From Costus lasius (taxonomy: Eukaryota > Streptophyta > Magnoliopsida > Zingiberales > Costaceae), in the NCBI GenBank assembly GCA_027563935.2, contig CM050449.1:10134001-10198000 (forward strand): a DNA stretch of 64,000 bases. The letters are read 5' to 3'. Position 1 is the stretch's first letter, and the number at the start of each line of letters is the position of its first letter. The notes below the pieces were generated by a model that had not been told where the DNA came from, searched no databases, and was given only the letters and a program-made list of their open reading frames with translations. Below, in pieces: positions 1-20,053 of this stretch. Both the position numbers and the translations under genes were made by a program.

Positions 1-171
1 CAAAGATAATAGCTTCGAAGAAAATTGCACCGAATCCAATAAAAATGTCAACAGCGAATTACGACGCAAATGAAGTATATGAAATTTCTTGTCAGCTTAC
101 TATTTACCTCTTTTCTCACAAGAATATCAGTAAATTTAAGTAAAGAAAAAAATTCCAACAAACCGCTGTAC

Positions 172-638
172 CTGATGCTTGGTGAGCTGGCGGCGGATCG
201 CCCGTGTCTTCTTTGGGCGGAGATCAAGCGGAATAAACTTCTTTTTCTTGTACGCTTCTCTCAGTGCCGCCTTCTGCTTCTGCGAGGTCACGGTTAACAC
301 CCGCGCAATCGATAGCCTCACCACCTTTCTGCCAAAACATATAGAAAAGTCCAAACTTTAGAGAAGCAGCAACAAAGAACAATAAGAAGCGAACAAATCC
401 GAAAATGGTTTGCTCACATCTTGGAGAGTTTGTTGGGGGCGCCACCAGTAACCTTGGCGACACGGAGAAGGGAAAGCTCATTTTTTAGATCCTTCAGCTG
501 CGCCTGGAGCTCCGCCTTCGTCTTGCCACGAAGCTCGTGAACCTTAATCCTGGCTGCAACCAAGAGATATCCCATTGAATCATGTTCCCGACCGAATGGA
601 ATGAGCATCTAATCCATAGAGATCGAAATCCTACCCAT
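172..638 (-). CDS. RPL35: 60S ribosomal protein L35 (uL29), partial, 5' three exons
   Basis: This encodes a large-subunit ribosomal protein of the uL29 family, which sits near the peptide exit tunnel of the cytosolic ribosome. I place the exons at complement(172..328, 418..553, 635..638). Exon 1 holds only ATGG and then a GT donor; exon 2 starts CC AGG ATT, restoring [12 protein letters not shown]. Exon 2 ends AT before GTGAG and exon 3 starts A AAG GTG, giving the family's [11 protein letters not shown] stretch. Exon 3 continues through [17 protein letters not shown] to LTKHQ and a GT donor at 171. About 99 of roughly 123 residues are present; the last exon lies left of the window. Splitting directly after the start codon is common in plant ribosomal protein genes. 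All splice phases fit, so the gene looks functional. Confidence 0.93.
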
Positions 639-692
639 TTCTGTCGCGCAGCTTTTCGCTTGTGGACGCCTTCTTTCCCTTCCGCCGCGAGC

Positions 693-860
693 AAACCCTA
701 ATGAGCAACCGCGGTAAGTGTATACTTATAATAGGCGAGAAGGCGTTAACCAAGGAAAAAAAAAAAAAAAAAAAAACCCTAGGCGCTTGCCTCGGCAAAA
801 ATCAGCCGGCCCTTTAAGAGGGTTACATGATATTTGGGCCGTGGGCTGGATTTATGGCCC
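693..860 (-). promoter_or_regulatory. RPL35 promoter: telo boxes and site II elements
   Basis: Upstream of the RPL35 start codon lie AAACCCTAA (693-701) and AAACCCTAG (about 774-782), both telo-box type. TGGGCC (835-840) and TGGGCT (842-847) follow, with a further GGCCC at 856-860. Telo boxes combined with site II (TGGGCY) elements are the known promoter signature of plant ribosomal protein and other growth-related genes, bound by Myb-like and TCP factors. A pure A run of about 20 bases sits between the two telo boxes. No clear TATA box is visible, which is usual for this class. Confidence 0.75.
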
Positions 861-904
861 GCTCAATTGTAGTGGTAAATTGGATATCCCCAAATGGCAT
901 TAAC

Positions 905-3740
905 AATGCAAAAGCTTAAATTTAGAAAGATGCTCACTGTCTTTTTATATATATATATATATATGTTCTTACAATTTTATTGGTAATTTTTAATTTAAAA
1001 AACTAAACTTGTACGATGAGAGATGCACTTTACAGCAAATTGGGGAATGTTTGATTCACCTGAATAATTTATCCTAGACTTTAAGGCTATGTTATGTCGA
1101 ATGGAATCCACGATGAAAAATTATATTTCCACCGTAGATTTTATTCAATAGAACATAGCCTAAATATCATCCAATTTGAGGAGATGACACTGTTTCTTAA
1201 AAAAAGATAAATATTTGATTTTTTTTTTAGAATTAAATCTTAGTTAACTTGAATATGACACCATCCAGTTAATAGGTTAATCTAGGTTTTGATAGGAATA
1301 TGTTCATTTTGATAGGTGGGTCAATTTTTTGCTCATCACATAATTGATTGGACCAATTGGTATCTTCTTAAGTCAAATATTATTTGATTTTTTCTTAACC
1401 AAAGTAGAGTTCAGTTCATAGTGGGCATCCAATAGATTGTACAGTTAAAATTTATTAGCAGCATCCTGAGTTATAAAAATTTTCTTTTCAATGATTTTAG
1501 CAGCATTGAGAAAATTTGATTAAAATCTACTTCACAGCTGAAGCCCAAACTTATTCACAGCTCAAAGCCCATATCCTTTGTTTTAATCTTAGTATACCAC
1601 AAACTTACAAAGTTACTTGCATTTGATGTCTTATGATTGGTCAAACACTTTCTTCATTTATTACTTGAAGAGACCAAGTGTTGACTTTTGATAGGAAATG
1701 CCAGTAATTTTCCTGCTAGAGCCTGAGCTGCTGGACATGTCGTACATTTACTGGACGGATCCTGCAAAAAGGTTCTGCCAAGGAACTTAAAAGCTGTTTT
1801 CTCCTAGATTTGTCTTCACAGCACAAAAGGGCAAGTCAAAACAAACAAATCTGAGGGACTTGCAAAAAGCATCTTTATGTCATTTAGAACAAGAGCTGCT
1901 GCAAGAACCTTGAACTTGGATATCATGGGCTATACATTTCTTCGGTTTCCAGAAGAAATGAAAAAAAGGAAATATAAAAATTTGTTTAGAATCAGATGAG
2001 AATATCCTGACTCCTGAAATCTCTCTTTAGATTTGTAAGTGCAGAAAAATGTCTGCAGTGATGTGCTAATCTCCAAAGAGCTTAATTTAAATTCCATGTC
2101 TCAGGAATTTGACTGAAAGCATAAACAGAAGCCAGTATTATTCTCATCATTGTCACGAGGAAAGAAATGGATAAAGCTGGTGTTTGTATGTGAATGAAAG
2201 ATACCCATGCTAGTATCTTGCATGCCCAAGAAGGATAAAAAAAACCTGAATAATTTTATATTGCAGAAGAAGAGTAAAAAATGTGGGTTAAACATGTGTT
2301 AATAAAGATGCAGAAGGTTCTTGTGAGGCAAGGCTTAGGATATCCTCTTTCAATTTTATATGTAGCAGCCTTGGGTGCAAGTGCTCAGCAGCATCAGTTG
2401 GGTGGGGCACCCTACTTCCTTTGACTTTAATCATGTCAGTCTTTTTATTGACATCTTGCTTAGTTTAAGGTTTATTTGTCTCCACCTTGGAAATCTTTTC
2501 ATCTACTGCTTTACAACCAAGGAATCAACTTGTCTTTGAGTGAGCTCTGCAGTATGATTTCTGAAAGCAAGCCCTACTATTCAGAGCTTGTAGGGAAGTG
2601 GTGCTCTTAAATAAGTACAATTGCCGTCATCTTGAGTTCATATTCTTAGCTTGTAAGGACATAAATACAACTTGATGCGGAGATTATAAACAATATCTTT
2701 GAGATTGGAGTCTTCCTTGGCCCATTATTATGCAATTCATGATTTGCTACTTTACAAACAATGCTTTATAAGCATTTTATATGGCAATCTTTTGCATCCT
2801 TGCATTTAGAAGTAGCTGAAAGGACAAAGATCATGCTCATTGCTTCACAATGAACTAATAAACAAAGCCTGTTCATCAGAAATTGGCCATTGATGGTTGC
2901 CTAATGTGTCAATAACTTATAGGCTTAGAATTTAGTAATCTGTAGGGATCAGTAATGGCTTGAACATGCAATTATTTCTGTTGATGGAAGAGGAAAATTT
3001 TTACTCCACTGTTCAATGGCAAACCAGCCAGTGTTTGATGATTTATGGCTTCAATTTAATGCTCAATTGGCAGAGTTCCATAGGACAAGTAGCAAGCTTT
3101 GTAAGCTCTCTGCATTCAGTTCATATGTCACTTTCACTGACAGTATGTGAATCTATGGCTTTGGATCCAATTCAAGATATTGAGCTGTCTCGTTTCCATA
3201 TCAACTTCCACTTCTTCATATTTATGATATCCTAAAGTAACCTCCAACAAAGGTAATGCAATTACTTTCATTGAATTGGAAATTATCATTATGTACCTTT
3301 GGGAGAAAAAAAGTTGGCAGCTAGAACATACTCTGAAGAAAAAGTCCCATAAAAATCTGCAACAAGCCTAGGGCTAATTTGACAAATCAGAGACTTCACA
3401 AAATTATGAAGACCTGCAGTTTTCAAGCATCTGCAGAGAATCTGGAATGAAAAGATTATAACAATGCTACTTCGATCAAGGTTAGGTTGTGGTTCAACTA
3501 TATTAGACCTTTTAACTCCCGAATCCTAAAAGTGGATCATCAAATCTACTTAAATTTGGAGGATACTTTTCAAGGACAGTAAATTATGAATTCCCTCAGG
3601 TTTTCTTGAAAATTGCTATCAAACTGAACATCTTGGATCGAAGCATACAGCAGTTGGCTTTCAACCCAACCCAGACTACTGAAGCTCATAAGACAATCAA
3701 GATCACAGTTTAACTTCAATCGCTGCACATTTCTTAAAAA
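905..3740. other. Intergenic, AT-rich, no gene recognised
   Basis: Between the RPL35 promoter and the MAKR gene I see no open frame with family resemblance and no LTR or TIR pair. A short (TA)n microsatellite lies at 946-964. The part next to 3740 should hold the 3' UTR of the MAKR gene. Short frames here look accidental. Confidence 0.6.
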
Positions 3741-4574
3741 TCATAGCTTCTCACGTTCACTATTTGGAACAACTTTAGTGACAGAAAGCAAACAAAATCC
3801 AACATCACTTGCATTTTTTCTTGCAGCTTCCTTCTTCTGCTGAGACTTCTTGCAGTAAGCAATTGCTCCAAGGATCGAGCTGTCGGCGTCCGAGTTCACG
3901 CTGCTACTCCTCTTCAGCATCGACTGCCCTTGAAGACTTTCCTTGGAATTCACGCTTGAGGAGGAGGAAGAGTTGGAGCAAGTGCTTGAAGAACTCAGGG
4001 ACTTGGTCGGGCTTGAAAAAGACTTGCTATGAGTTGACTTCTCCTCTTCCACAACCTTCATGGAGCTTGAATCCTCCTTTTCAGCTTTGGGCTTGCTGAA
4101 CAAAGACTTGAGGAAAGTTCTTGAAGCTTTTAGTTTTGTTCCAACCGCGGTGAACTTCAATTTGTGGCTCCATGACAACTTCTTCGGGTGAGATCTGATG
4201 AGCTCCTCGGAACACTCATGGAAGTAGTCCTCTGCGACGAGCTCTCCACTGACATAACAAGATGCCACAGGGGAGGTATTGCACGACATGTATGGGGTTC
4301 CCTTCTCAATCTGAATCAGGGATGTCGGATCTTGCAAAAATTGTTGCACCATTTGTAAGCGAGGTGGAAGATGGAGGGGAAGGAGCTTGCCTTTGTAGAA
4401 GAGCTCGTCTGCAGGGGATGCCATTAGTTGAGACTCCTCTGGTTTGGAACTCATTTGGAACTCAAATTCCATTGGACGTGGAGGAGAGGATGTGAAGGTG
4501 GTGGCAGAGGTGAAGTCCATGTCAATGTAGTCTTCTTCTGCTAACAGCTCACTTGCAGAAAGATTTCTTGCCAT
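3741..4574 (-). CDS. Probable membrane-associated kinase regulator (MAKR3/4-like)
   Basis: A single-exon 277-residue protein of the BKI1/MAKR family. These plant proteins bind the plasma membrane through basic stretches and contact LRR receptor kinases through a C-terminal motif. Visible family marks are EEDYIDMDF near residue 15, SPADELFYKGKLLPLHLPPR at about 53-72, and a basic segment with KKLSWSHKLK and KASRTFLKSLFSKPKAEK at about 130-165. A serine-rich linker follows (about 175-225), then a C-terminal block with SILGAIAYCKKSQQKKEAARK at about 234-254. The start is the first Met, directly before the conserved N-terminal block, and length suits the family. Which MAKR paralogue it is cannot be settled by eye, hence no symbol. 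Confidence 0.85.
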   Translation of the reverse strand: MARNLSASELLAEEDYIDMDFTSATTFTSSPPRPMEFEFQMSSKPEESQLMASPADELFYKGKLLPLHLPPRLQMVQQFLQDPTSLIQIEKGTPYMSCNTSPVASCYVSGELVAEDYFHECSEELIRSHPKKLSWSHKLKFTAVGTKLKASRTFLKSLFSKPKAEKEDSSSMKVVEEEKSTHSKSFSSPTKSLSSSSTCSNSSSSSSVNSKESLQGQSMLKRSSSVNSDADSSILGAIAYCKKSQQKKEAARKNASDVGFCLLSVTKVVPNSEREKL

Positions 4575-4697
4575 GGAACAAGTCTCTGAGCTTTCTCCTC
4601 TCTTTGTGCTCTACTGCTAAACAATGTGATTTTTTTGAGAGGAGAGGCAGGAGAGTGGGTATTCTTTAAAGCAAGGAGAAGAGGTTGATGAAATTCA

Positions 4698-4706
4698 CTA
4701 TTTATA
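4698..4706 (-). promoter_or_regulatory. TATA box of the MAKR-like gene
   Basis: On the minus strand the sequence reads TATAAATAG, about 125 bases upstream of the ATG. That is a canonical plant TATA element at a plausible distance for a short 5' UTR. Confidence 0.6.
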
Positions 4707-4709
4707 TGG

Positions 4710-6438
4710 AAAGAATTCAAACAAAACTCTTATTGCATGACCAAATATAATTATAAGACGCCCACTATCTTTTGATGTCATAAACACTTTATCTTTCAGA
4801 AAAAAAAAACAATATCCTCAAAACTCTTGCTTCTCCCCCTGCCCTACATTTAATCAATATCCTCAAAACCTGGATTTGTGTGCTTCTTAAGCACTGTTTG
4901 TGATGGCAACTGCTGAATCTCTTTCTTTTTATATATAAAAAAAAAAAAATCCAGAAGTTTCAATATAAGTTGATACTGAAATGAGGACAGTTGGCCGGCT
5001 ACGTCTAATATTTTACTTTGAATGGTATTAAGACTTAAGCATGAGCAGTACTTTGATCTGATTCTTCATTTTTTTTTTATCAAACTAAGGTGTTTGTTCG
5101 AAATCCAATGCACTATGGAGGTGTACCATTCCTACTAGTAGGATATCAAAAACAATGAAAAAAAAGAAGTCAACGTGTGGAGCTATAGATGATTTGTTAA
5201 TTTGATTGGATTGTAGTATTGGAAAGATTGCGAGGGGAATGTTATATAATTCAAATGAAAATTTTGAGTTTGACTTAACACAAGGATCAAATTAGCTATT
5301 GAGGTGAAAATAGAGAATTTGATAGTGAATGACACTGAAATAACAAAATTCTATACATAGCCATAGTATGACAATGTATAGATCATTTTTGTATCCTTTC
5401 CAGCGCCCGTATGCCTTTGTATGACTATACCCTAACAAACTAAAAGTATCTGAAAATAAAAAATACAAATAAAATTAAAAGAATATAATTCTATTTTTTA
5501 AAAAAAAAAATAAAATTACTTGTGTTGTGTTATCTCTAGCACCATATTATGTCAAAACTACTTTATGTGCTTGAAATACTTTGCCCAATTTGAGTCACAG
5601 CTTGATCCTCAACAAATGCACTTGAAGCTTATCCTTGTTTTTCAAAGAGAAAGCATATAGAGTTGAACCGCAATTCTGAAAGCAGCAGCTATTCTCCGTT
5701 TACCAGTCCTCATCAAAGCTTTTATTATGTTGTGTTCCACAACTAAGTAACTCTTCAGACCTAAACCCACATTTATTTATGAGTAGAAAATGAAGGCAAA
5801 TATAGGATAGGAACAAAAGGAGTGTCTGAGGCATCTGTCGCCGGCCATCTCCTCTAGTGAACACTTGTTGGATGGCAGCTCTAATTACCTCTGAAGAATG
5901 CAACGGAGGAGAACCAATCAAGGCAGAGTTGTAAGCAGAGGAAGAGTTTTCTTTCAATAATTTAAGACTAAACCTTTCTCTTCCATATATGCCACTACAA
6001 AACGTAACAGTGCTAATGTATAATTTTAAATACTGAAACTTTTCAAAAACGTACTCTTAATTTTATTATTTTCCTATTTGATATATGATAATATCGAAGA
6101 CCTAAAAGTATTTGTAAGTGTACCTGAAGCTTACTTATAAGAAATGACAATTAGTCTCATCAAACTGTCCTCATCCTTACTATCTTTTGATTTGAGCACT
6201 TATCTTCCGTTTAGTTAACTCGATCAGAATGAACACTCTTTAACTTTTATGATCTACCGTATCTCATCCTCAGATTTTTGAAATACTTTTTAACTATATG
6301 TTTTTCTAAAAAATTACATGCTCATATTTAGCATTTCCATTTGGTCACAACTTGGGGGTGCTTTAGGCAAATGAGATATTTTAAAATATAGGGTAAACAG
6401 CAAAATCAACCCAATATATACGAAGAAAAGAAGTGGCG
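4710..6438. other. Intergenic, AT-rich, no gene recognised
   Basis: No coding sequence with a recognisable family, and no element boundaries, were found between the MAKR gene and the exon-like relic at 6439. Several A and T homopolymer runs occur, for example near 4800 and 5490. Confidence 0.5.
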
Positions 6439-6681
6439 TTATCGCTCTTTCCGCAAGTGGTCATTGATTTGTGCAACAATCTCATGCATCCGTGATGGCA
6501 AACAAGCAGGCCAACACACACTATGGAATTTACCCCGATGAAAGTAACATAATCTAAAATGAAAAATAGAGATGCTAGAACTAGGATATGCATACCTTCA
6601 TGGTTTTCATGGAGATCTAAGATGATTCGGGAGACAGCAGTACCTAATTCCTCATAGCCATGATGATGATGTCTAATCTGA
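6439..6681 (-). pseudogene. Exon-like coding relic, family not recognised
   Basis: On the minus strand 6598-6681 reads as an open exon: it follows a TTTGTCAG acceptor and ends at a GTATGC donor. It encodes IRHHHHGYEELGTAVSRIIL followed by DLHENHE. A second coding-like piece (MHEIVAQINDHLRKER, then a stop) lies at about 6439-6488. The composition looks like real protein, not chance translation. No upstream exons exist to the right, because the 3' flank of ECA-A starts at once, so this is probably a gene remnant. It ends about 90 bases from the duplication breakpoint at 6774. I do not recognise the family. Confidence 0.35.
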
Positions 6682-7386
6682 CAAACCAGTGGATGATTAA
6701 TAAATCATTAATGTAACTTTCATATCGAATCACATGCAAAAGTATATAGTAATGAACTTATTTGGAGGAAGTCAAGTGATTCCATACAGGCGTTAGGCTG
6801 ATATGCTCTTTGGAAACAACAGAAATTTTCCACTCGTCACTTTATAGCAGCGAAGCGATAGCATATAAGATGAAAACTGCAGGTCTGTTTTAGTGCTTTA
6901 TTACATAAAGATAATTACATAGCAATGGGAAGGAGAACAAAGACCAAAATAGTGAATAATTCTGAATTAATTTAATAAAACCTTCTCAATTCAGAAAAGC
7001 ATTAGTGCACAATAGAAGATAATAGATTTGAGCCTATCAATTGAAAAAAAAAAACAACAGATTGGATTATTTTGAAAAAAAAAAAAGGAGTAAACAAGGG
7101 GTGAAGTTTATGATGCACAGTCATAAGGACGGAGCAACAAATTACAATAGTGAAAGAAGGAAAAGAAAACATGCATCTACAGTGACATGGCGACTCAGAA
7201 TAAACTTTAATTGAATTATTAACAAACTATAAATTGCCACCTTTATGCTATTCTGAATCCAAACATCATTTTTCCCTTCACCGCCGTTTTCTGTGTTTTG
7301 GTCTTAAAACCAGCTTGTTGTCTGGCAAAAATTTAAATAATGAGGAAAATGTTGTCCAATGCTTGAGGAAGCCAAATTGTTGACTA

Positions 7387-15753
<8,367 letters not shown>

Positions 15754-18111
15754 CGGGATCTCGTCCTTGTCGATAGTTGTCGAGAAATATGGGTAGGTAA
15801 TTTCTAGGGTTGCTTGGGCAGCCGGGCTGGAAACCGATCGCTGCAGTGTCGACGGCTCAGGCGCTCTGCTTTTGAAGAAGCGACGGTATTGGAAAAGGAG
15901 GGCACTTTTAAATCGTTTTAAAATAGCAAGGATTTAATGAATTGTTCAGGGAGACGCTACGCTACTTCTGAAGTCGTGAAAATTCCGTACCAGATACCTA
16001 TTAACTCTTTATTTTACCTCTGTGTGGTGATACTTATGATGGGACCCACTTAAACCTTCGGTTATCAAGTTAAACAGCTGGGCAACTTTGGGGTACGTCT
16101 AGCGATCTTACAAATTATAAGACGTGGAACCAAAGTGGAAATATCTGACGCCTAACCTTAACCTACGCTTTACCCTTTTCTTTAATGGAGAACTAGTAGG
16201 ACCTACTGTCGTCTTATTCAACAGACCGGTACGTAACCGACTCTTGAGAGAAATGCAACGTGGACAGCAGTCTTCCCAAACATGGAAAGTTTTGTACCCC
16301 TGCTGTGATTGGCCCGCCAATTTCTTGAGAATATCTAAAATTTACCTGAGAAATTGACTTCTTCTCTTTTTCTTTTTTTTGTATAGAGTTGAAGTTGCCT
16401 TGGCCAGTTGGCAGCGTGCTTCCTGACATGTATTTCTCGATAAATTAAATGGCATATTTTTTTTATGCATAAGTTAAGAAGACAAGCTAATTAAAAAAAG
16501 ACTCTTATTTTGATGAAGAATTGGAGACTAACCATGGAAGAAAAGGGCTTTACGTCCAATTCACAAAGAAAATAGACAAAAGTAAAAGGAAAAAAGTTAA
16601 AATTGTTTACTTTATAAAAAATATGGGCCTATCTGTTATGCATATATGCATGGCGAACATTAAAAAGTTAAACAATGAGGCAACTTCGAGGATGCTTCCA
16701 ATCTTGCGAAGGGCTCCACGAGTTTGGTTGGTCGTATGATTAGTTGGGTGAGGACAACTAACTTTGTCATATTTTTAATGGTCACTCATATCTTCCGATT
16801 CGTAAAATTAATTATGTTTGGTCAATTTATTCTTGTCAAACAAGCAAGAAAACGATGCGAGTTCATCCAAATTTGACTCTCTTTTGAACCTTCATCAATG
16901 TGGTTCTGGGCTCAACTAAACCCTTTTTTTTTAATGAAGCAACAACCTTTGTTATGATTGATAATTTTAGGTTATTTTTTTCTTTCTTTCATTCTTAACT
17001 TTTCTTGTGATATGCTAGTTTCTTTCATTCTTGGTTGTCAAGAAAATAAAATGATCAAGGTTAAATTATCAATCATGGTTACTTGAATAGTGATGCTAAT
17101 AAAAAAAACATTTCAAATTTATAATTTATCCTAAATTATTGTCAACATTTAGTGGTGGATAGCGTTTTATCTACTCATGGTTTAATATATTTCTTTTTTT
17201 TTCTATTAAAATTATATGTATCCCGATGACTAGTATAGGTCTAAGGCATTGTCAATTATTTTTAAGCTAAAAGAAAAAAAAAACATGTTCGTCAACTCAA
17301 ACCATCAACAACATAGGATGGAGAGCCATCTCATTTATCTCTTTATCTATAGTCTTAAACTAACGTAATAGAGAGAATCAAACTTAGAGTCTCGGAGGTC
17401 TTGCAACTGACCTACAAGTGGAAGAATGAGGTTCTAACTTGAGGAATATTAGAACAGTATAAAGTATTTTGGTTCCAAAAAGACTTAATAGTACATTATA
17501 AGAATAGATTGGTCTAGATGAGCCTTATACTTTCTTTTTCAATATGAATATGAATAATTTAGCTATCTTTACTGTAAGATTTTTGTTTCAGTTGCAATTA
17601 ACACAAGCAGATAACCAAACACCTACTGTTCACACAATGCAGAAAATATTCTAGCGTATCTAACGTATGAATCAGACCTTACTGGAGTCTGCAAACACAG
17701 AAATATGACAACTTAATGGCTAGAAGAAAGAAAGGTACCTGGAAATCAACATTAAGGTACAGTCCTTACAGTGCTGTTGTTGGCTTCATGGACACAATTA
17801 ATAAACAAGTGATGCCCAAACATCTTGAATTCAGGCTTGAGAAAAGCTTGGTTTGCAGTTAAACTGCGTTGATCTTTTTTTACAGTAGGAAAGTAGAAGT
17901 GTGTAGCTGAAACAATTTCCATTTTCAGACAGAAAAATATAACGAAGAAAACTACTTCTAGTGCTGACTCATGTGCTGAACAATCATACAAGTGTAGAAT
18001 CTGACCAATTATACAGGAACATGAAAACATCTGCAGTCTAATGATTTATTAGAAACGAACTTGGTGATTAATTTATCTCAGCCTAATTCCTTTGAGCTCT
18101 CTGACTCTCTA
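15754..18111. other. Upstream region of ECA-A
   Basis: 15754-16360 closely matches the upstream region of ECA-B (32177-32800), so it probably holds the 5' UTR and core promoter. An AACCCTAG telo-like motif (minus strand, 15804-15811) lies just above the start codon. 16833-17484 has no counterpart in unit 2, where the flanks join at a CTT microhomology. 17485-18111 again matches 33433-34165. No gene was recognised here. Confidence 0.6.
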
Positions 18112-18604
18112 AAGGCTTGTTTATTTGGGGGGAAAGCTAGAAGGAAAGAAAAGAAAGTAGAAAAGAAAAGAGTATATGCTTGTTTACTTGGGCGGATAGA
18201 TAGTTTAGGAGGGAAAGTAAGAGGGAAAGATAGGTATTAATCCCTCCCTTTGCTTTCTGCCCGATTCGGGTGAGAAGCTAAAACTACATCTTAACTTTAG
18301 TAACTTCACATTTCGCTTTTCACTGCATAGTTGTTCGTCCTCGCTCACTATGAGCTTTCCTCGACTACTCGTCCTTGTCGGTGCAGCTAGAGCTCATTGC
18401 CACTACTCGAGCTCACTGCCACTACTCGTTCTTACTGCCACTGCTCGTTTTTACCGCCGCTGCTTATCCTCATTATCGTTGCTCGTATTTAATATTAATA
18501 TTTAATAATTATTTGATATTATTAGTATATATATAATATGAGTGAAAAAAATAAAAATTAAAGTGCATGTATCAATCTTTCAAATTTTTTTTCCTTCCAA
18601 GTAA
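18112..18604. mobile_element. Unit-1-specific insertion, MITE-like
   Basis: Unit 2 has about 95 bases here (34168-34262, including a CT/CA microsatellite), while unit 1 has about 490 unrelated bases. The left end reads GGCTTGTTTATTTGGGGGG, and a similar string, GCTTGTTTACTTGGGCGG, recurs at about 18178. The right end, reverse complemented, reads ACTTGGAAGGAAA, a weak inverted match. An internal GCTCACTGCCACTACTCGTT-like repeat occurs at about 18390-18470. The class is uncertain, and no target duplication is visible. Confidence 0.4.
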
Positions 18605-18618
18605 TGGACCGCACTTAG

Positions 18619-20048
18619 TGTCACGCCCCGGTCGGATCGGCCTAGAATGAGCGCTTATCCGCTTCCTAGAGCAATCCGGCGGAATACCGGAACGTAACTC
18701 GCCCTAGGGTTTCCGACCCAAATTCGAAACCCTAATCTCCCCGGATAGATTTTATCCCCAAATACAATTCGCACGGAAAAAAAACCTAACCCCAATTTAA
18801 TTTACCTCTTCTGATTTTGACCAAAGTCAAAATCATCACCTTGCTTACGTCAGCAATCCGTTGCTGACGTCACCTTCCAATTTTCGTCCGCCGCGAATCT
18901 GATTTCGGCCGATGACGTCACTGGAAATTTCGCCGCCTGCGAAATTTTGCCTCGTGCCGCTGACGTACGCCTTACGTCAGATGCGAAATCGAGATTTCGA
19001 AATCGAATTCGCCGAATTCGATTTCGCCGAATTCGATTTCGCCGAGTTGACCGCAAGACGCGTTGACTGTTGCCTCGTTTCGAACGCCCGACGCGTTCGA
19101 AACGCGCGTCGTCTTCTTCCTCGAGTCGAAGCCGAGCGTCGCCGCCTCGTGGGAACGACGTCGCCTACGTCGTTCTCACCTCCGTCCGTCGTCGCCTCGC
19201 CTCACCGGAGAATAGCACGAAACAGGGGAAAGGATTGCAGGTGAAGAAGAAATCCAAACTTTATTCACTGGAAAGATCGATGCAAACTTCTCCCTGCTCC
19301 GACGACCACCGTCGCCGGCGCCCTCAATCCCTCCCTCGCCGGTCGTAGCCGACTACAAGCACTTATTACTCGCTCTTTCGCTCGTCGGCACCTGTGCACC
19401 GACCTTCGCCCCTGGCGGCATTAGAGCCCAGCTCTGGAAGAGGCGACGGCGTCCTCGCCGTCGCCGGTGGAGTCGCTCCCCGGCGCTCACTATGGTGTCG
19501 CCCTCTGCGCACCCCGATCTCGTCGCCTTCAAGCTTCTTATAGAGAAGCTTTGCCGCGTCCTCCTTCGTCGCTCACCCCGTAAGCGCCATCTCTGTCGCG
19601 TGGACCGCGTCTTCCGCCGAAGCTCGTGTGAAGACTGGGAAGGAGACGCTGCCTCTTTGCTCGACGCCGCGTCCGCCTTTCTCGGCGAGCCAGCGTCCCG
19701 TCGTCCGAAAACCTCGCCCAAGCAATCCGCTCGCGAAGCTGCATCCCGTGTGGCTTCGTCCGCTTCTTCCGCCAGGACGCGATCGCGCCGCATCCTCGTC
19801 TACCGCTCGTCAAGTTTCCGCTTCGCTCGCGCGTCCGCTTTGATCGCGTTGAAGCCGAAGCTCGCGCCGCTCTCTCCGAAGCTTTCGCACGCTGCGTCGC
19901 CCGCGCGTGTCTGCACACGCGTGTCGCTGACTCGGCAGCGCTCTCCTCAATCGGGTGTTGACCCGATTTTGACCCAGGATTGGGTCTCTGTGTGGGCTTG
20001 GGCTTGTGTTTCGGGCCTGGGCCGGACCGCCTGAACCGGGCCCTGACA
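18619..20048 (-). mobile_element. Solo LTR of a Gypsy-type element, reverse orientation
   Basis: This 1430-bp segment begins TGTCACGCCCCGGTCGGATC and ends GGGCCCTGACA. Its left end is the reverse complement of the right LTR end of the neighbouring element (GATCCGACCGGGGCGTGACA), so it is a related LTR lying backwards. It is flanked by CTTAG on both sides (18614-18618 and 20049-20053), a 5-bp target duplication. No PBS, gag or pol accompanies it, hence solo LTR. It is very rich in CpG, contains TGACGTCA palindromes at 18865 and 18913, and has three tandem ATTCGATTTCGCCGA-like units near 19004-19046. Arginine-rich open frames inside are a by-product of GC content. Confidence 0.75.
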
Positions 20049-20053
20049 CTTAG

